The notes beneath the pieces are model-generated. The model had not been told where the DNA came from. It made no database searches and saw only the letters and a list, made by a program, of their open reading frames with translations. Of a DNA stretch of 64,000 nt, positions 24,892-32,901 are shown in pieces; position 1 is the stretch's first letter; the number at the start of each line of letters is the position of its first letter. The stretch lies in NCBI GenBank assembly GCA_040219025.1, contig JAVJTE010000020.1, forward strand, positions 806,001 through 870,000, in the 5' to 3' direction. Source of the DNA: HT1-32 sp040219025. Its GTDB lineage: Bacteria; Pseudomonadota; Alphaproteobacteria; Rhodospirillales; HT1-32. A program made the translations under genes and the position numbers.

Positions 24892-25320
24892 TCAGGCGAT
24901 CCGTACCAGCACCGTCAGCACAGCGAGAATCTGAACCAGATTGATGGCAACACTCAGTCTGTGGAGGTGTTTGAAACGGGTTGTTGCGGGGCCGGACTCC
25001 CCGGCGTTCATCTGATCCCGGACAGCATTGATACGCGGCATCAGAATCTGCCGCGATACCCAGAACAGCCCGGCAACCGCCGCCAGAACCACAGCTTCGA
25101 CTTCATGGGTGAAGGTAATGGTCAGTGTCGCCAGGGCGGAAAGAACGCCCATATACAGATAATAGACCGGAAACATTCTGCGGATCAGAACGCCGGAAGC
25201 ATCAGGCTGCAGGGCCGTGAAGATCATCGGGGCGACAACCAGCGCAAAGAACAGCATGCCGCCGAAGATGGCGGCGACAAGAACCAGTCCGGTCATGTCT
25301 GAAGCTGTTGCAATATTCAT
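24892..25320 (-). CDS. DUF4149/TMEM205-like membrane protein
   Basis: 142 residues from the ATG at 25320 (MNIATASDMTGLVLVAAIFG); longer in-frame starts run into pcaG. Four transmembrane segments are predicted. The N-terminal FGGMLFFALVVAPMIFTAL and the central RRMFPVYYLYMGVLSALATL resemble the DUF4149 family. Function is unknown. It follows pcaG by 40 bp on the same strand and may be the last gene of the pca transcript. Confidence 0.7.
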   Translation of the reverse strand: MNIATASDMTGLVLVAAIFGGMLFFALVVAPMIFTALQPDASGVLIRRMFPVYYLYMGVLSALATLTITFTHEVEAVVLAAVAGLFWVSRQILMPRINAVRDQMNAGESGPATTRFKHLHRLSVAINLVQILAVLTVLVRIA

Positions 25321-25360
25321 CGGACTGATCTGTGCCTTACCCCGCTGCTCTGCAAGTGGC

Positions 25361-25957
25361 TTACGCGTCGAAGAAGACGGTTTCCTGTTCGCCCTGCAGG
25401 TGAATGTCGAACCGGTAGACCGGCTGGCCCGACCGGTCGAGCCGGGTAGCGACCAGCGTTTCCCGCCGCTCTGCCGGGGCCAGGGCAAGGACCGGGTCGG
25501 CAGCGTTCGCATCGGCCTCATCCGGGAAATAGATGCGGGTAAATGTGTGGTTCGGCATCCCGCGCGAGAACAGGGTCAGGCTGATATGCGGTGCCTGCAG
25601 GCTGTTGCCGCGTCCCGGAACCGGACCGGGTTTGACGGTCTCGAAATGGAACCGGCCTTCCGCATCCGTGCCGGTCCGGCCAAAACCGTGAAAGCCCAGA
25701 TCCGCTGCCACATCGTCACGGCTGTCCTCCGGATGATCATAGCGTCCGGCGGCATTGGCCTGCCAGATTTCCAGCATGGCATCGCTGACCGGCGCGCCGT
25801 TGCCGTCATAGACAACGCCTTCGACCCGGATGCGCTCACCCCGGGTTGAATCGGACAGCAGGTTGTTGCCTGCAACGCCTGCCCGGCCATAGGATTCCGG
25901 TGTCAGGCCATAAGCAAAGAACGGTCCGACGGTCTGTGACGGGGTTTGTTTTGGCAT
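25361..25957 (-). CDS. pcaG: Protocatechuate 3,4-dioxygenase, alpha subunit
   Basis: 198 residues from the ATG at 25957 (MPKQTPSQTVGPFFAYGLTP), the normal PcaG start. PcaG shares the intradiol barrel fold with PcaH but lacks the full iron ligand set, as here (QAPHISLTLFSRG keeps a single His). Together the subunits cleave protocatechuate to 3-carboxy-cis,cis-muconate. It is fourth in the leftward operon pcaD-pcaC-pcaH-pcaG, with 2 bp between pcaH and pcaG. Confidence 0.95.
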   Translation of the reverse strand: MPKQTPSQTVGPFFAYGLTPESYGRAGVAGNNLLSDSTRGERIRVEGVVYDGNGAPVSDAMLEIWQANAAGRYDHPEDSRDDVAADLGFHGFGRTGTDAEGRFHFETVKPGPVPGRGNSLQAPHISLTLFSRGMPNHTFTRIYFPDEADANAADPVLALAPAERRETLVATRLDRSGQPVYRFDIHLQGEQETVFFDA

Positions 25958-25959
25958 TC

Positions 25960-26670
25960 CTAGTTCTCCATCGGGGTGGCGTTGCGGCCGCGCAGGACAA
26001 TGTCGAAACGATAGCCCAGCGCCCAGTTCGGTTCCGTCAGGTCCAGCTCGAACCCGGCCACCATGGCCTGCCGGGCATCTTCGTCGGCGATGGCGTTGAA
26101 GATCGGGTCGAAGGCCAGCAGCGGATCGCCCGGGAAATACATCTGGGTGACCAGCCGGTTGAGGATACTGGCACCCATCAGTGAAAAATGAATATGCGGC
26201 GGTCGCCAGGCATTGTGATGGTTCGGCCATGGATAGGCGCCGGGACGGATGGTCTGGAAGCGGTAGGTACCATCTGCATCGGTGACACATTTTCCGGCAC
26301 CCAGAAAATTCGGGTCCAGCGGCGCGTCATGCCGGTCGTTCACATGGACATAGCGTCCGGTGGCATTGGCCTGCCAGATTTCGACCAGACTGTTGGCAAT
26401 GCCACGACCGTTTTCATCCATCACCCTGCCGGTGACAATAATCCGCTCGCCAACCGGCTCGCCGTTGCGGCGGGCATTCATCGTCAGGTCGGCATCTTCC
26501 TGTGTGACCGCGGCATAGCCCAGTGCCGGACCGGTGGTCTCGGACAGGGTCTGCGGTATGACAATCGGCGGCTGTGTCGGTCCACGCAGCTGTGTCGATT
26601 TATAGCCGGGCTCGCGATAGGGCGACATGCGGCTCCAGTCGCGGGCGCTGTATTGCGGATCACTCGACAT
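25960..26670 (-). CDS. pcaH: Protocatechuate 3,4-dioxygenase, beta subunit
   Basis: 236-residue catalytic subunit. The non-haem Fe(III) ligands are all present: Tyr107 (ATGRYVHV), Tyr146 (GAYPWPN), His159 and His161 (RPPHIHFS). It forms the active site with PcaG in the cytoplasm. The gene starts 2 bp after the pcaC stop, consistent with translational coupling in the pcaDCHG operon. Confidence 0.97.
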   Translation of the reverse strand: MSSDPQYSARDWSRMSPYREPGYKSTQLRGPTQPPIVIPQTLSETTGPALGYAAVTQEDADLTMNARRNGEPVGERIIVTGRVMDENGRGIANSLVEIWQANATGRYVHVNDRHDAPLDPNFLGAGKCVTDADGTYRFQTIRPGAYPWPNHHNAWRPPHIHFSLMGASILNRLVTQMYFPGDPLLAFDPIFNAIADEDARQAMVAGFELDLTEPNWALGYRFDIVLRGRNATPMEN

Positions 26671-26672
26671 GA

Positions 26673-27071
26673 TCAGGCGGCTCCTTCTGCTTTCGGTTCC
26701 GGGATGATGCCCAGCTCTTCACGGGCAATGGCGATGGCACGGTTGGCGGCGGGCACACCGGCATAGACCGCGACATGGAACAGGGCTTCCTTGATGTCAT
26801 CGGCTGTCGCGCCGGTATTGTGGCTGGCGCGGATATGCATGGCGAATTCCTCCCAGTGGCCGAGGCTGGCCAGAATTACCAGCGTCAGCAGGCTGCGGGT
26901 CGGGCGGTCCAGTCCCGGGCGGGTCCAGACCGATCCCCAGGCACCTTCGGTAATGAAGGTCTGGAAATCTGTGTCAAACGCGGTCTTGCGGGATTCAGCC
27001 CGGTCCACATGCGCATCACCCAGGACGGCGCGGCGTACCTTCATGCCAGCTTCATAGCGATCATCAGACAA
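26673..27071 (-). CDS. pcaC: 4-Carboxymuconolactone decarboxylase
   Basis: 132 residues in the single-domain PcaC form, not fused to PcaD. It decarboxylates gamma-carboxymuconolactone to 3-oxoadipate enol-lactone. Key regions are WGSVWTRPGLDRPTRSLLTLVILASLGHWEEFAMHIRASHNTGATADDI, with the conserved His, Glu and Asn-Thr-Gly. It overlaps the pcaD stop by 8 bp. The cycloisomerase PcaB, which makes its substrate, is not encoded in the window. Confidence 0.94.
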   Translation of the reverse strand: MSDDRYEAGMKVRRAVLGDAHVDRAESRKTAFDTDFQTFITEGAWGSVWTRPGLDRPTRSLLTLVILASLGHWEEFAMHIRASHNTGATADDIKEALFHVAVYAGVPAANRAIAIAREELGIIPEPKAEGAA

Positions 27072-27858
27072 GCTTGTTCTCCTTCAGGAAGCCTTCAATC
27101 AGTCCGGCCATGATCTCCGGCTGTTCGAGGCATGGCAAGTGACCGACGCCATCGATCACCTCAAGGCGGGCCCCGTCGATCAGCCCGGCCAGCGTGCGCA
27201 CCATCGCCGGTGTCGTGGCACCGTCGTCGGAACCGACAATGCACAGCGTCGGGATATTGATGTTGCGGGTGGACTCCGTCATGTCGGCATCGCGGATGGC
27301 CGCGCTGACGCCGACATATCCGTCGGCAGATGTACGGACCAGCATGTTGCGATATCCGGCCAGCTCGGCCGTCCGGCTGGTCCGGAAACCGGGTGAGAAC
27401 CAGCGTTCCATGACCGCATCCCCCATCGGCTCGATCCCGCCTTTGGTGATGGCCTCAATTCGCTGATCCCATATTTCCTTCGGGCCGATGACATTGGCGG
27501 TATCCGACAGCACCAGTGCCCGGATCAGATCCGGGCGTTTGGCCCACAGTCCCTGGGCGATGATGCCGCCAACCGACAGGCCGACGAAAATCGCATCGTT
27601 CAGACCATGATGGTCCATCAGCGATTCGATATCACCGACCAGATCATCCATGCTGAAGCGGCCTGCGGGCAGGCCGGACAGACCATGTCCGCGCTTGTCG
27701 TAGGTCAGGATGCGGAACCCGTCCGGCAACGCCTCGATGACCTTGTCCCAGGTGCGGAAGTCGGTCCCCAGTGAGTTGGCAAAGACCAGAGCCGGGCCGT
27801 CCTCCGGTCCGGTGATCTTGTAGTGGTGGGTCAGGTCACCAATCGTGATGAAGGCCAC
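27064..27858 (-). CDS. pcaD: 3-Oxoadipate enol-lactonase
   Basis: 264-residue alpha/beta hydrolase that opens 3-oxoadipate enol-lactone. The nucleophile elbow is FVGLSVGGIIAQG (Ser), with the acid in CIVGSDDGATTPAMV and His in GVGHLPCLEQPE. It is the first gene of the pca operon. A strong promoter with a palindrome in its spacer lies 30-57 bp upstream. No pcaIJ or pcaF follows, so the later steps are encoded elsewhere. Confidence 0.93.
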   Translation of the reverse strand: MAFITIGDLTHHYKITGPEDGPALVFANSLGTDFRTWDKVIEALPDGFRILTYDKRGHGLSGLPAGRFSMDDLVGDIESLMDHHGLNDAIFVGLSVGGIIAQGLWAKRPDLIRALVLSDTANVIGPKEIWDQRIEAITKGGIEPMGDAVMERWFSPGFRTSRTAELAGYRNMLVRTSADGYVGVSAAIRDADMTESTRNINIPTLCIVGSDDGATTPAMVRTLAGLIDGARLEVIDGVGHLPCLEQPEIMAGLIEGFLKENKLV

Positions 27859-27887
27859 GGTTATCCCCTGTTGAATGTCTGTCTGGA

Positions 27888-27915
27888 ATTATACTTTGAT
27901 ATCTAAGTATGTCGA
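27888..27915 (-). promoter_or_regulatory. pca operon promoter with an embedded operator-like palindrome
   Basis: On the minus strand, -35 TCGACA (27910-27915) and -10 TATAAT (27888-27893) are separated by 16 bp. A palindrome of 18 matching bases in 20 occupies the spacer and overlaps both boxes: ATACTT (27891-27896), gatatc core, AAGTAT (27905-27910), centre 27900.5. The geometry fits a repressor blocking RNA polymerase, or an activator remodelling the spacer. No regulator gene is adjacent. Confidence 0.7.
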
Positions 27916-27942
27916 CAGAGGGATGTCAGAACGAATCCGGCC

Positions 27943-28806
27943 CTAGCCTGTTCCGGTCTCGCTCCGGTCATATCCCTCATTGAGAGGATCGGGGTTGAGG
28001 ACCCGTCCGTCAATGGCGCCAAGCCAGTCCAGTGCCGAGCGCAGGCGAACAATGTTCCCGACCACGAAAATCGAGGGTGCGGTAACCGATTGCTCGACCA
28101 CATCAATGGCCGCCCGGCCCAGCGTGGTTTCAACCACGCGCTGATGGTCCGTTGTTGCGCTGCCGACAAAGGCTGCGGGTTCATCGGGGCTGCGGCCACC
28201 GGCCATCAGTTTTGCCGCGATACGTTCCGCATGCTTGATCGCCATATAAATCACCAGCGCCGGTGATCCCTTGGCAAGGCTGTCCCAGTCGATGCAGTCC
28301 GGAACCTCGCCGGAGGCGCTGTGTCCGGTGACGAAGGTGATCGCGGAATTGGTATCGCGGTGGGTGGCGGGGATACCGGCATAGGCCAGCCCGCCAATTC
28401 CGGCGGTCACACCCGGCACCAGCCGGAAGGGTATGCCGGCCCGGACCAGTGCCAGCGCTTCTTCACCGCCCCGCCCGAAGATGAAGGGGTCGCCGCCTTT
28501 CAGACGGCAGACCCGTTTGCCGGCCTGTGCCAGCCGGATAATGCGGTTCGATATGTCCGGCTGTTTCGGCGACGGTTTTCCGCCCCGCTTTCCCGCATAG
28601 ACCAGTTCAGCCATGTTACCGGCGAGCCGGAGAATCCGTTCGTCGACCAGCGCATCATAGACAATCACATCAGCAGACCGCAGCGCATGCAGGGCATGCA
28701 GGGTCAGCAGACCCGGATCTCCTGGCCCCGCCCCGACAAGCCAGACCCATCCCGCCTGAAATTCCGGCAGGTCGGGCAGCAGAAGGTCATTGCGCGAAGT
28801 CGTCAT
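27943..28806 (-). CDS. cobA: Uroporphyrinogen-III C-methyltransferase
   Basis: 287 residues. It methylates uroporphyrinogen III at C2 and C7 to precorrin-2, using S-adenosylmethionine. Signatures are VWLVGAGPGDPGLLTLHALHALRSADVIVYDALV, the Gly-Gly-Asp-Pro-Phe loop in RLKGGDPFIFGRGGEE and GLAYAGIPATHRD. The precorrin-2 dehydrogenase/ferrochelatase half of siroheme synthase is absent, so this is a stand-alone CobA. It is divergent from cbiD with a 48-bp gap. Confidence 0.94.
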   Translation of the reverse strand: MTTSRNDLLLPDLPEFQAGWVWLVGAGPGDPGLLTLHALHALRSADVIVYDALVDERILRLAGNMAELVYAGKRGGKPSPKQPDISNRIIRLAQAGKRVCRLKGGDPFIFGRGGEEALALVRAGIPFRLVPGVTAGIGGLAYAGIPATHRDTNSAITFVTGHSASGEVPDCIDWDSLAKGSPALVIYMAIKHAERIAAKLMAGGRSPDEPAAFVGSATTDHQRVVETTLGRAAIDVVEQSVTAPSIFVVGNIVRLRSALDWLGAIDGRVLNPDPLNEGYDRSETGTG

Positions 28807-28854
28807 TCAAGAGAGCCTGTATCGATTCACCGGGATCATGGCTAGATTTGCGAC

Positions 28855-29940
28855 ATGGCTCAACGTAAACCCGACATACCCCTGAAAAAGGGCTGGACGA
28901 CAGGTGCCTGCGCGGCGGCGGGTGCGCGCGCGGCCTGGCGCTACCTGCTGACCGGTGAGCGGCAGAAGACGGTGCGGGTCAGCCTGCCGAAAGGTGTCAG
29001 CCCCGAATTCCCCCTGTCGCGGCTGGAGCGCACGGGTGATACGGCAACGGCGGGCATCATCAAGGATGCAGGCGATGACCCGGATGTGACGCACGGAGCG
29101 GAAATAATCACCATCGTCCGGGCCGGGGTTCCCGGGTCAGGTGTCACCTTTGCGGCGGGGGAAGGGGTCGGTCATGTAACCCTGCCCGGTCTGCCGCTGG
29201 CGGTCGGCGAACCGGCGATCAATCCGAAACCGCGGGAAATCATCGCCGCCAATCTGGCGGAGGTTGCCGAGGAACTCGATGTGGTTTGTGATCTGCATGT
29301 CACCGTCTCCATTCCCGGTGGCGAGACGCTGGCAGAGAATACGGCGAATGGCCGTCTCGGCATCATCGGCGGGCTCAGTATTCTCGGCACAACGGGCGTG
29401 GTCGTGCCCTATTCCTGTGCCTCCTGGATACATTCCATCCATCGCGGCATTGACGTGGCGCGGGCCGCCGGGATTGGCCATATCGCGGGATCCACCGGGC
29501 GAACATCGGAGGAGACGGTGCGCAATCTGTTCGACCTGCCCGATCAGGCGCTGATCGATATGGGTGATTTCGCCGGTGGCATGCTGAAATATCTCCGCCG
29601 CAAACCGGTGCCGAAACTCACCATTGCCGGCGGGTTCGGCAAGCTGGCGAAACTGGCGGATGGCGAGATGGACCTGCATTCATCGCGCAGCCGGGTCAAT
29701 ACGGCGATGCTGGCCCGCTGGCTGGCAGAGGCGGGGGCTGACAAACCGATGGTTGAGGCGGCAGCGGCCTGCACGGCAGCCGCGCAGGTGCTGGCACTGG
29801 CGGAGGGCTATCAGCCGATGCTGGCAGAACGCTGTGCCCTCGGTGCGCGCGAGGTGGCGCTGGCGGCATTGTCCGGTGATGTGGCGGTAGATGTGCTGGT
29901 GATCGACCGCGCCGGGAACCAGCTGGCTCATGTCGGCTGA
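28855..29940 (+). CDS. cbiD: Cobalt-precorrin-5B C1-methyltransferase
   Basis: 361 residues. It starts LKKGWTTGACAAAGARAAW, the CbiD N-terminal signature, and has GAEIITIVRAGVPGSG, NPKPREIIAANL and GGLSILGTTGVVVPYS. CbiD methylates C1 with loss of the C2 extrusion unit in the cobalt-early route. Some organisms otherwise using the aerobic pathway carry CbiD in place of CobF, which may apply here because CobK and CobM are neighbours. It overlaps cobK by 11 bp. Confidence 0.93.
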   Translation: MAQRKPDIPLKKGWTTGACAAAGARAAWRYLLTGERQKTVRVSLPKGVSPEFPLSRLERTGDTATAGIIKDAGDDPDVTHGAEIITIVRAGVPGSGVTFAAGEGVGHVTLPGLPLAVGEPAINPKPREIIAANLAEVAEELDVVCDLHVTVSIPGGETLAENTANGRLGIIGGLSILGTTGVVVPYSCASWIHSIHRGIDVARAAGIGHIAGSTGRTSEETVRNLFDLPDQALIDMGDFAGGMLKYLRRKPVPKLTIAGGFGKLAKLADGEMDLHSSRSRVNTAMLARWLAEAGADKPMVEAAAACTAAAQVLALAEGYQPMLAERCALGAREVALAALSGDVAVDVLVIDRAGNQLAHVG

Positions 29941-30700
29941 ACGACGGCCGCATATCCTGATTCTGGGTGGCACGGGCGAGGCTGCGGCACTGGCCCGTGC
30001 CATCGACCGGCAATGGGGCGACGCAGTGCGCCTGACGTCATCCCTCGCCGGGCGGGTGGAAAAACCGGGCCCGCTGCCGGGTAATGTCCGGGTTGGCGGG
30101 TTTGGCGGTGTGGCGGGGCTGACGGCCTATCTGCGCGACGAACAGGTGGATCTGCTGGTTGATGCCACCCACCCTTTCGCCGACCGGATATCCGCGCATG
30201 CCCGGCAGGCGGCAGAGGCGACGGATCTGCCGCGTCTCGGATTTGCCCGTCCGCTCTGGCAACGTGATCCGGTCGACCGCTGGATCGAGGTGGAAACGGT
30301 GGAACAGGCCGCGACGGCGGCGGGTGATATCTCACGACGGGCGTTTCTGACCGTCGGCAGGACCGAAATTGCCCCCTTCGCAGAGACCCGGGATGTCTGG
30401 TTTCTGGTCCGCCTGGTTGACCCGCCGGAGACCCCGCTGCCATTGCAGAACCATGAGACCGTGATTGCCCGCGGTCCCTTCACCGTCGCCGGTGAACGCG
30501 AGCTGATGCTGCATCACCGGATTGACCTGCTGATCACCAAGGCCAGCGGCGGCGCAGCAACGGAGGCCAAGATTCTGGCCGCCCGGGAAGCCGATATCCC
30601 GGTGCTGATGGTACGCCGGCCGCGACCGGAACCGGGCCGCCGCGTCAGTGATGTGGCGGCGGCGATGGCCTGGATCGGCAATCAGCTGGAGGCGGTCTGA
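29930..30700 (+). CDS. cobK: Precorrin-6A reductase CobK/CbiJ
   Basis: 256 residues. A Rossmann-like start (HILILGGTGEAAALARAI) is followed by VDLLVDATHPFADRISAHA, the conserved substrate-binding loop of this family. It reduces precorrin-6A to dihydroprecorrin-6B with NADPH. It is translationally coupled to cbiD. Its end overlaps the convergent cobM stop by 19 bp. Confidence 0.92.
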   Translation: MSAERRPHILILGGTGEAAALARAIDRQWGDAVRLTSSLAGRVEKPGPLPGNVRVGGFGGVAGLTAYLRDEQVDLLVDATHPFADRISAHARQAAEATDLPRLGFARPLWQRDPVDRWIEVETVEQAATAAGDISRRAFLTVGRTEIAPFAETRDVWFLVRLVDPPETPLPLQNHETVIARGPFTVAGERELMLHHRIDLLITKASGGAATEAKILAAREADIPVLMVRRPRPEPGRRVSDVAAAMAWIGNQLEAV

Positions 30701-31455
30701 GCCTTTGGCCGCAGCACATGGTGATGCGCGGCGTCATACAGCTTTGAATCCGTAAAGGCCGCATCACCGAAGACAGCCCCTACCAGAATCAGGGCGGTGC
30801 GGGTTACTCCCGCTTCCTTTACCTTTTCGCGGATGTCGCGGAGCGTGCCCTTCAGAAACAGCTGGTCCGGCCAGCCAACGCGATAGGCAATGACCACCGG
30901 GCAATCCGCGCCATAGACCGGCGACAGGTCACGGACCACCTTCGCGATATTGTTGATCGACAGATGCAGCGCCAGTGTCGGTCGTCCGGCGGCAAGGTTC
31001 GCCAGCTCCTGACCTTCCGGCATGGAGGAGGATCGCACGGCGGTGCGTGTTACCAGTACCGCCTGGCTGACATCCGGCAGGGTCAGTTCGGTCTTCAGCG
31101 CGGCGGCAGCAGCGGCAAAGGCCGGGACACCCGGCGTAATGTCATAGGGAATGTCGAGAGCATCCAGCCGGCGCATCTGCTCGGCAATCGCACCATAGAT
31201 CGACGGATCACCGGAATGCACCCGGGCGACATCCTGCCCGCGATCATGGGCCGCCTGTATTTCGCTGATGATCTCGTCGAGATGCAGCGGGGCGGTATCA
31301 ATCACCCGTGCGCCAGGCCGGGCGGCGGCAACGATTTCCGCCGGGACCAGCGATCCTGCATACAGCACCACGGGCGCAGCCTCGATCAGCCGCAGTCCGC
31401 GTACGGTAATCAGATCGGGTGCGCCGGGACCGGCACCAATGAAATGGACAGTCAT
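30682..31455 (-). CDS. cobM: Precorrin-4 C11-methyltransferase
   Basis: 257 residues with the corrin methyltransferase signatures: VHFIGAGPGAPDLITVRGLRLIEAAPVVLYAGSLVP, ARVHSGDPSIYGAIAEQMRRLD and GVPAFAAAAAALKTELTLPD. It methylates C11 of precorrin-4 using S-adenosylmethionine. It is convergent with cobK. No B12 riboswitch was recognised upstream (31456-31576). CobI, CobJ, CobH and CobL are not in the window. Confidence 0.94.
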   Translation of the reverse strand: MTVHFIGAGPGAPDLITVRGLRLIEAAPVVLYAGSLVPAEIVAAARPGARVIDTAPLHLDEIISEIQAAHDRGQDVARVHSGDPSIYGAIAEQMRRLDALDIPYDITPGVPAFAAAAAALKTELTLPDVSQAVLVTRTAVRSSSMPEGQELANLAAGRPTLALHLSINNIAKVVRDLSPVYGADCPVVIAYRVGWPDQLFLKGTLRDIREKVKEAGVTRTALILVGAVFGDAAFTDSKLYDAAHHHVLRPKAQTASS

Positions 31456-31576
31456 CGCGATACCTTTCAGTCAGTCGGTCCCGCATAAAGCAGATGCTGA
31501 CCCCGGTCCAGCCCCGCCGGCTGGTCCGTAAGAGCATATTACGACCATTCTGCCCTGTCCTGTTTGCCGGTGATGT

Positions 31577-32032
31577 TCAGCCGGCGGGCAGAAAGGCTGT
31601 CATAATCTTGCTGATCTGCCGGATCTTCTTGCCGGACAGGGGGGCGGTGAAATGCTGGTCGATGGCGCTGCGATAGACGGGCCACATTGCCTTCAGCAAC
31701 TTCCGCCCGTCAGTTGTGATGAACAGGACCTGTGCCCTGCCATCACTCTTCAGGCGTTCCCGCTGCAGATAGCCGGCGGCTTCCAGCCGGTCGACCAGCC
31801 GTGATACATTATACTGGGCCAGCAGCATCCGGTGCTGCAGATCGACAGGACGCAAGCCTGCCCTGCCGGCCCGCCGCAGCTCCAGCAGGGCATCATACCA
31901 GATGAGTGGAGGCAGGCCGGCTGCCTTCAGATCAGCCTCGACTTTTTCCAGCAGGTGTTGTGAGGCACGGATCAGTCGCGCCCATGCCGTAACCGCTTCA
32001 TCCTCCGGTCCGGACCGGTCGATGTCTGTCAT
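31577..32032 (-). CDS. MarR-family transcriptional regulator
   Basis: 151 residues from the ATG at 32032 (MTDIDRSGPEDEAVTAW), which has an aaggggaa ribosome site; an in-frame TTG further upstream is less likely. The MarR winged helix covers about residues 35-125: LRRAGRAGLRPVDLQHRMLLAQYNVSRLVDRLEAAGYLQRERLKSDGR. It is divergent from a glutathione transferase across a 96-bp gap holding a palindrome over the promoter. The expected role is repression of itself and the transferase, relieved by an electrophile. Confidence 0.86.
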   Translation of the reverse strand: MTDIDRSGPEDEAVTAWARLIRASQHLLEKVEADLKAAGLPPLIWYDALLELRRAGRAGLRPVDLQHRMLLAQYNVSRLVDRLEAAGYLQRERLKSDGRAQVLFITTDGRKLLKAMWPVYRSAIDQHFTAPLSGKKIRQISKIMTAFLPAG

Positions 32033-32070
32033 GGTTTCCCCTTCGTGCAAATTGCCGCGTCAGCAGGCAG

Positions 32071-32110
32071 TTGACATTAACATGCAAATGCATATTTAAA
32101 AATATATGCA
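32071..32110 (+). promoter_or_regulatory. GST promoter with MarR-operator-like palindrome
   Basis: TTGACA (32071-32076), 16 bp, then TATTTA (32093-32098) form a plus-strand promoter for the transferase gene. Arms TGCATAT (32089-32095) and ATATGCA (32104-32110) flank 8 bp of AT, covering the -10. A partial TGCAAAT copy lies just upstream (32083-32089). The position fits the adjacent MarR protein. Confidence 0.6.
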
Positions 32111-32128
32111 ATTACATGGAAATGAATC

Positions 32129-32833
32129 ATGCCTCGTTTTACCCTCGTCAGCCATCATCTTTGCCCCTATGTGCAGCGCGCGGCCATTGCCCTGCTTGAG
32201 AAGGGTGTCGCATTTGACCGGCAATACATTGACCTGTCCGACAAACCGGACTGGTTTCTTGAGATATCCCCGCTTGGCAAGACACCGCTGCTGATTGTTG
32301 ACCTGCCGGAACGGTCACGGGAAGTTCTGTTCGAGTCTGCGGCGATTCTGGAATATCTCGAAGATGTCGCCGTCCCGTCCCTGCATCCGGCTGATCCTCT
32401 GACCCGGGCCAGACATCGGGGCTGGATCGAGGTCGGGAGTACGGCTCTGACCGCCATCGCCGGATATTACAGCGCACCGGACGAGACCGCGCTGACCGCA
32501 AAGGCCGTGCAGATTCAGAACCTGACGCAGCGCATGGAGGCCGCATTGAACCCTGACGGACCGTGGTTTGCGGGCGATCAGTTTACCCTTGTCGATGTCG
32601 TCTGGGCACCGGTTTTCCGTTACTTCGATGCCTTTGACAGAATCAACCGTCAACCCTTGCTGCCAGCCGGGACAAGGCTTGCTGCCTGGCGTGCCCGTCT
32701 GGCCGGGCGGTCGTCAGTCCGGAATGCCGTGGATGACCGCTTTGCGGACCGCCTGATGACATTCCTGCGCAACCGGGACAGTGCATTGTCCCATATGATG
32801 GAATCCGGAGCTGGTTTGTCTCCGGCAGGATGA
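32129..32833 (+). CDS. Glutathione S-transferase family protein, omega-like
   Basis: 234 residues. The N-terminal thioredoxin-like domain has the active-site Cys in SHHLCPYVQRAAIALLEKGV, as in omega and beta-like transferases. The glutathione-binding cis-Pro is in SPLGKTPLLIVD and ESAAILEYLED binds the gamma-glutamyl group. A helical C-terminal domain follows. A Cys-type active site suggests thiol-transferase or reductive dehalogenation-like chemistry rather than classical conjugation. It is divergent from and probably controlled by the MarR gene. Confidence 0.88.
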   Translation: MPRFTLVSHHLCPYVQRAAIALLEKGVAFDRQYIDLSDKPDWFLEISPLGKTPLLIVDLPERSREVLFESAAILEYLEDVAVPSLHPADPLTRARHRGWIEVGSTALTAIAGYYSAPDETALTAKAVQIQNLTQRMEAALNPDGPWFAGDQFTLVDVVWAPVFRYFDAFDRINRQPLLPAGTRLAAWRARLAGRSSVRNAVDDRFADRLMTFLRNRDSALSHMMESGAGLSPAG

Positions 32834-32901
32834 GCGGCCGAACGGTACTGTGAGTCGGTCCGGGCCGTTGCCATGGTCCGGATATGCCACCTGCCTGCTG
32901 C

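Noticed and set aside
31456..31576. Possible cobalamin riboswitch upstream of cobM
   Set aside because: No B12-box-like conserved core or long structured leader was found in the 121 bp.
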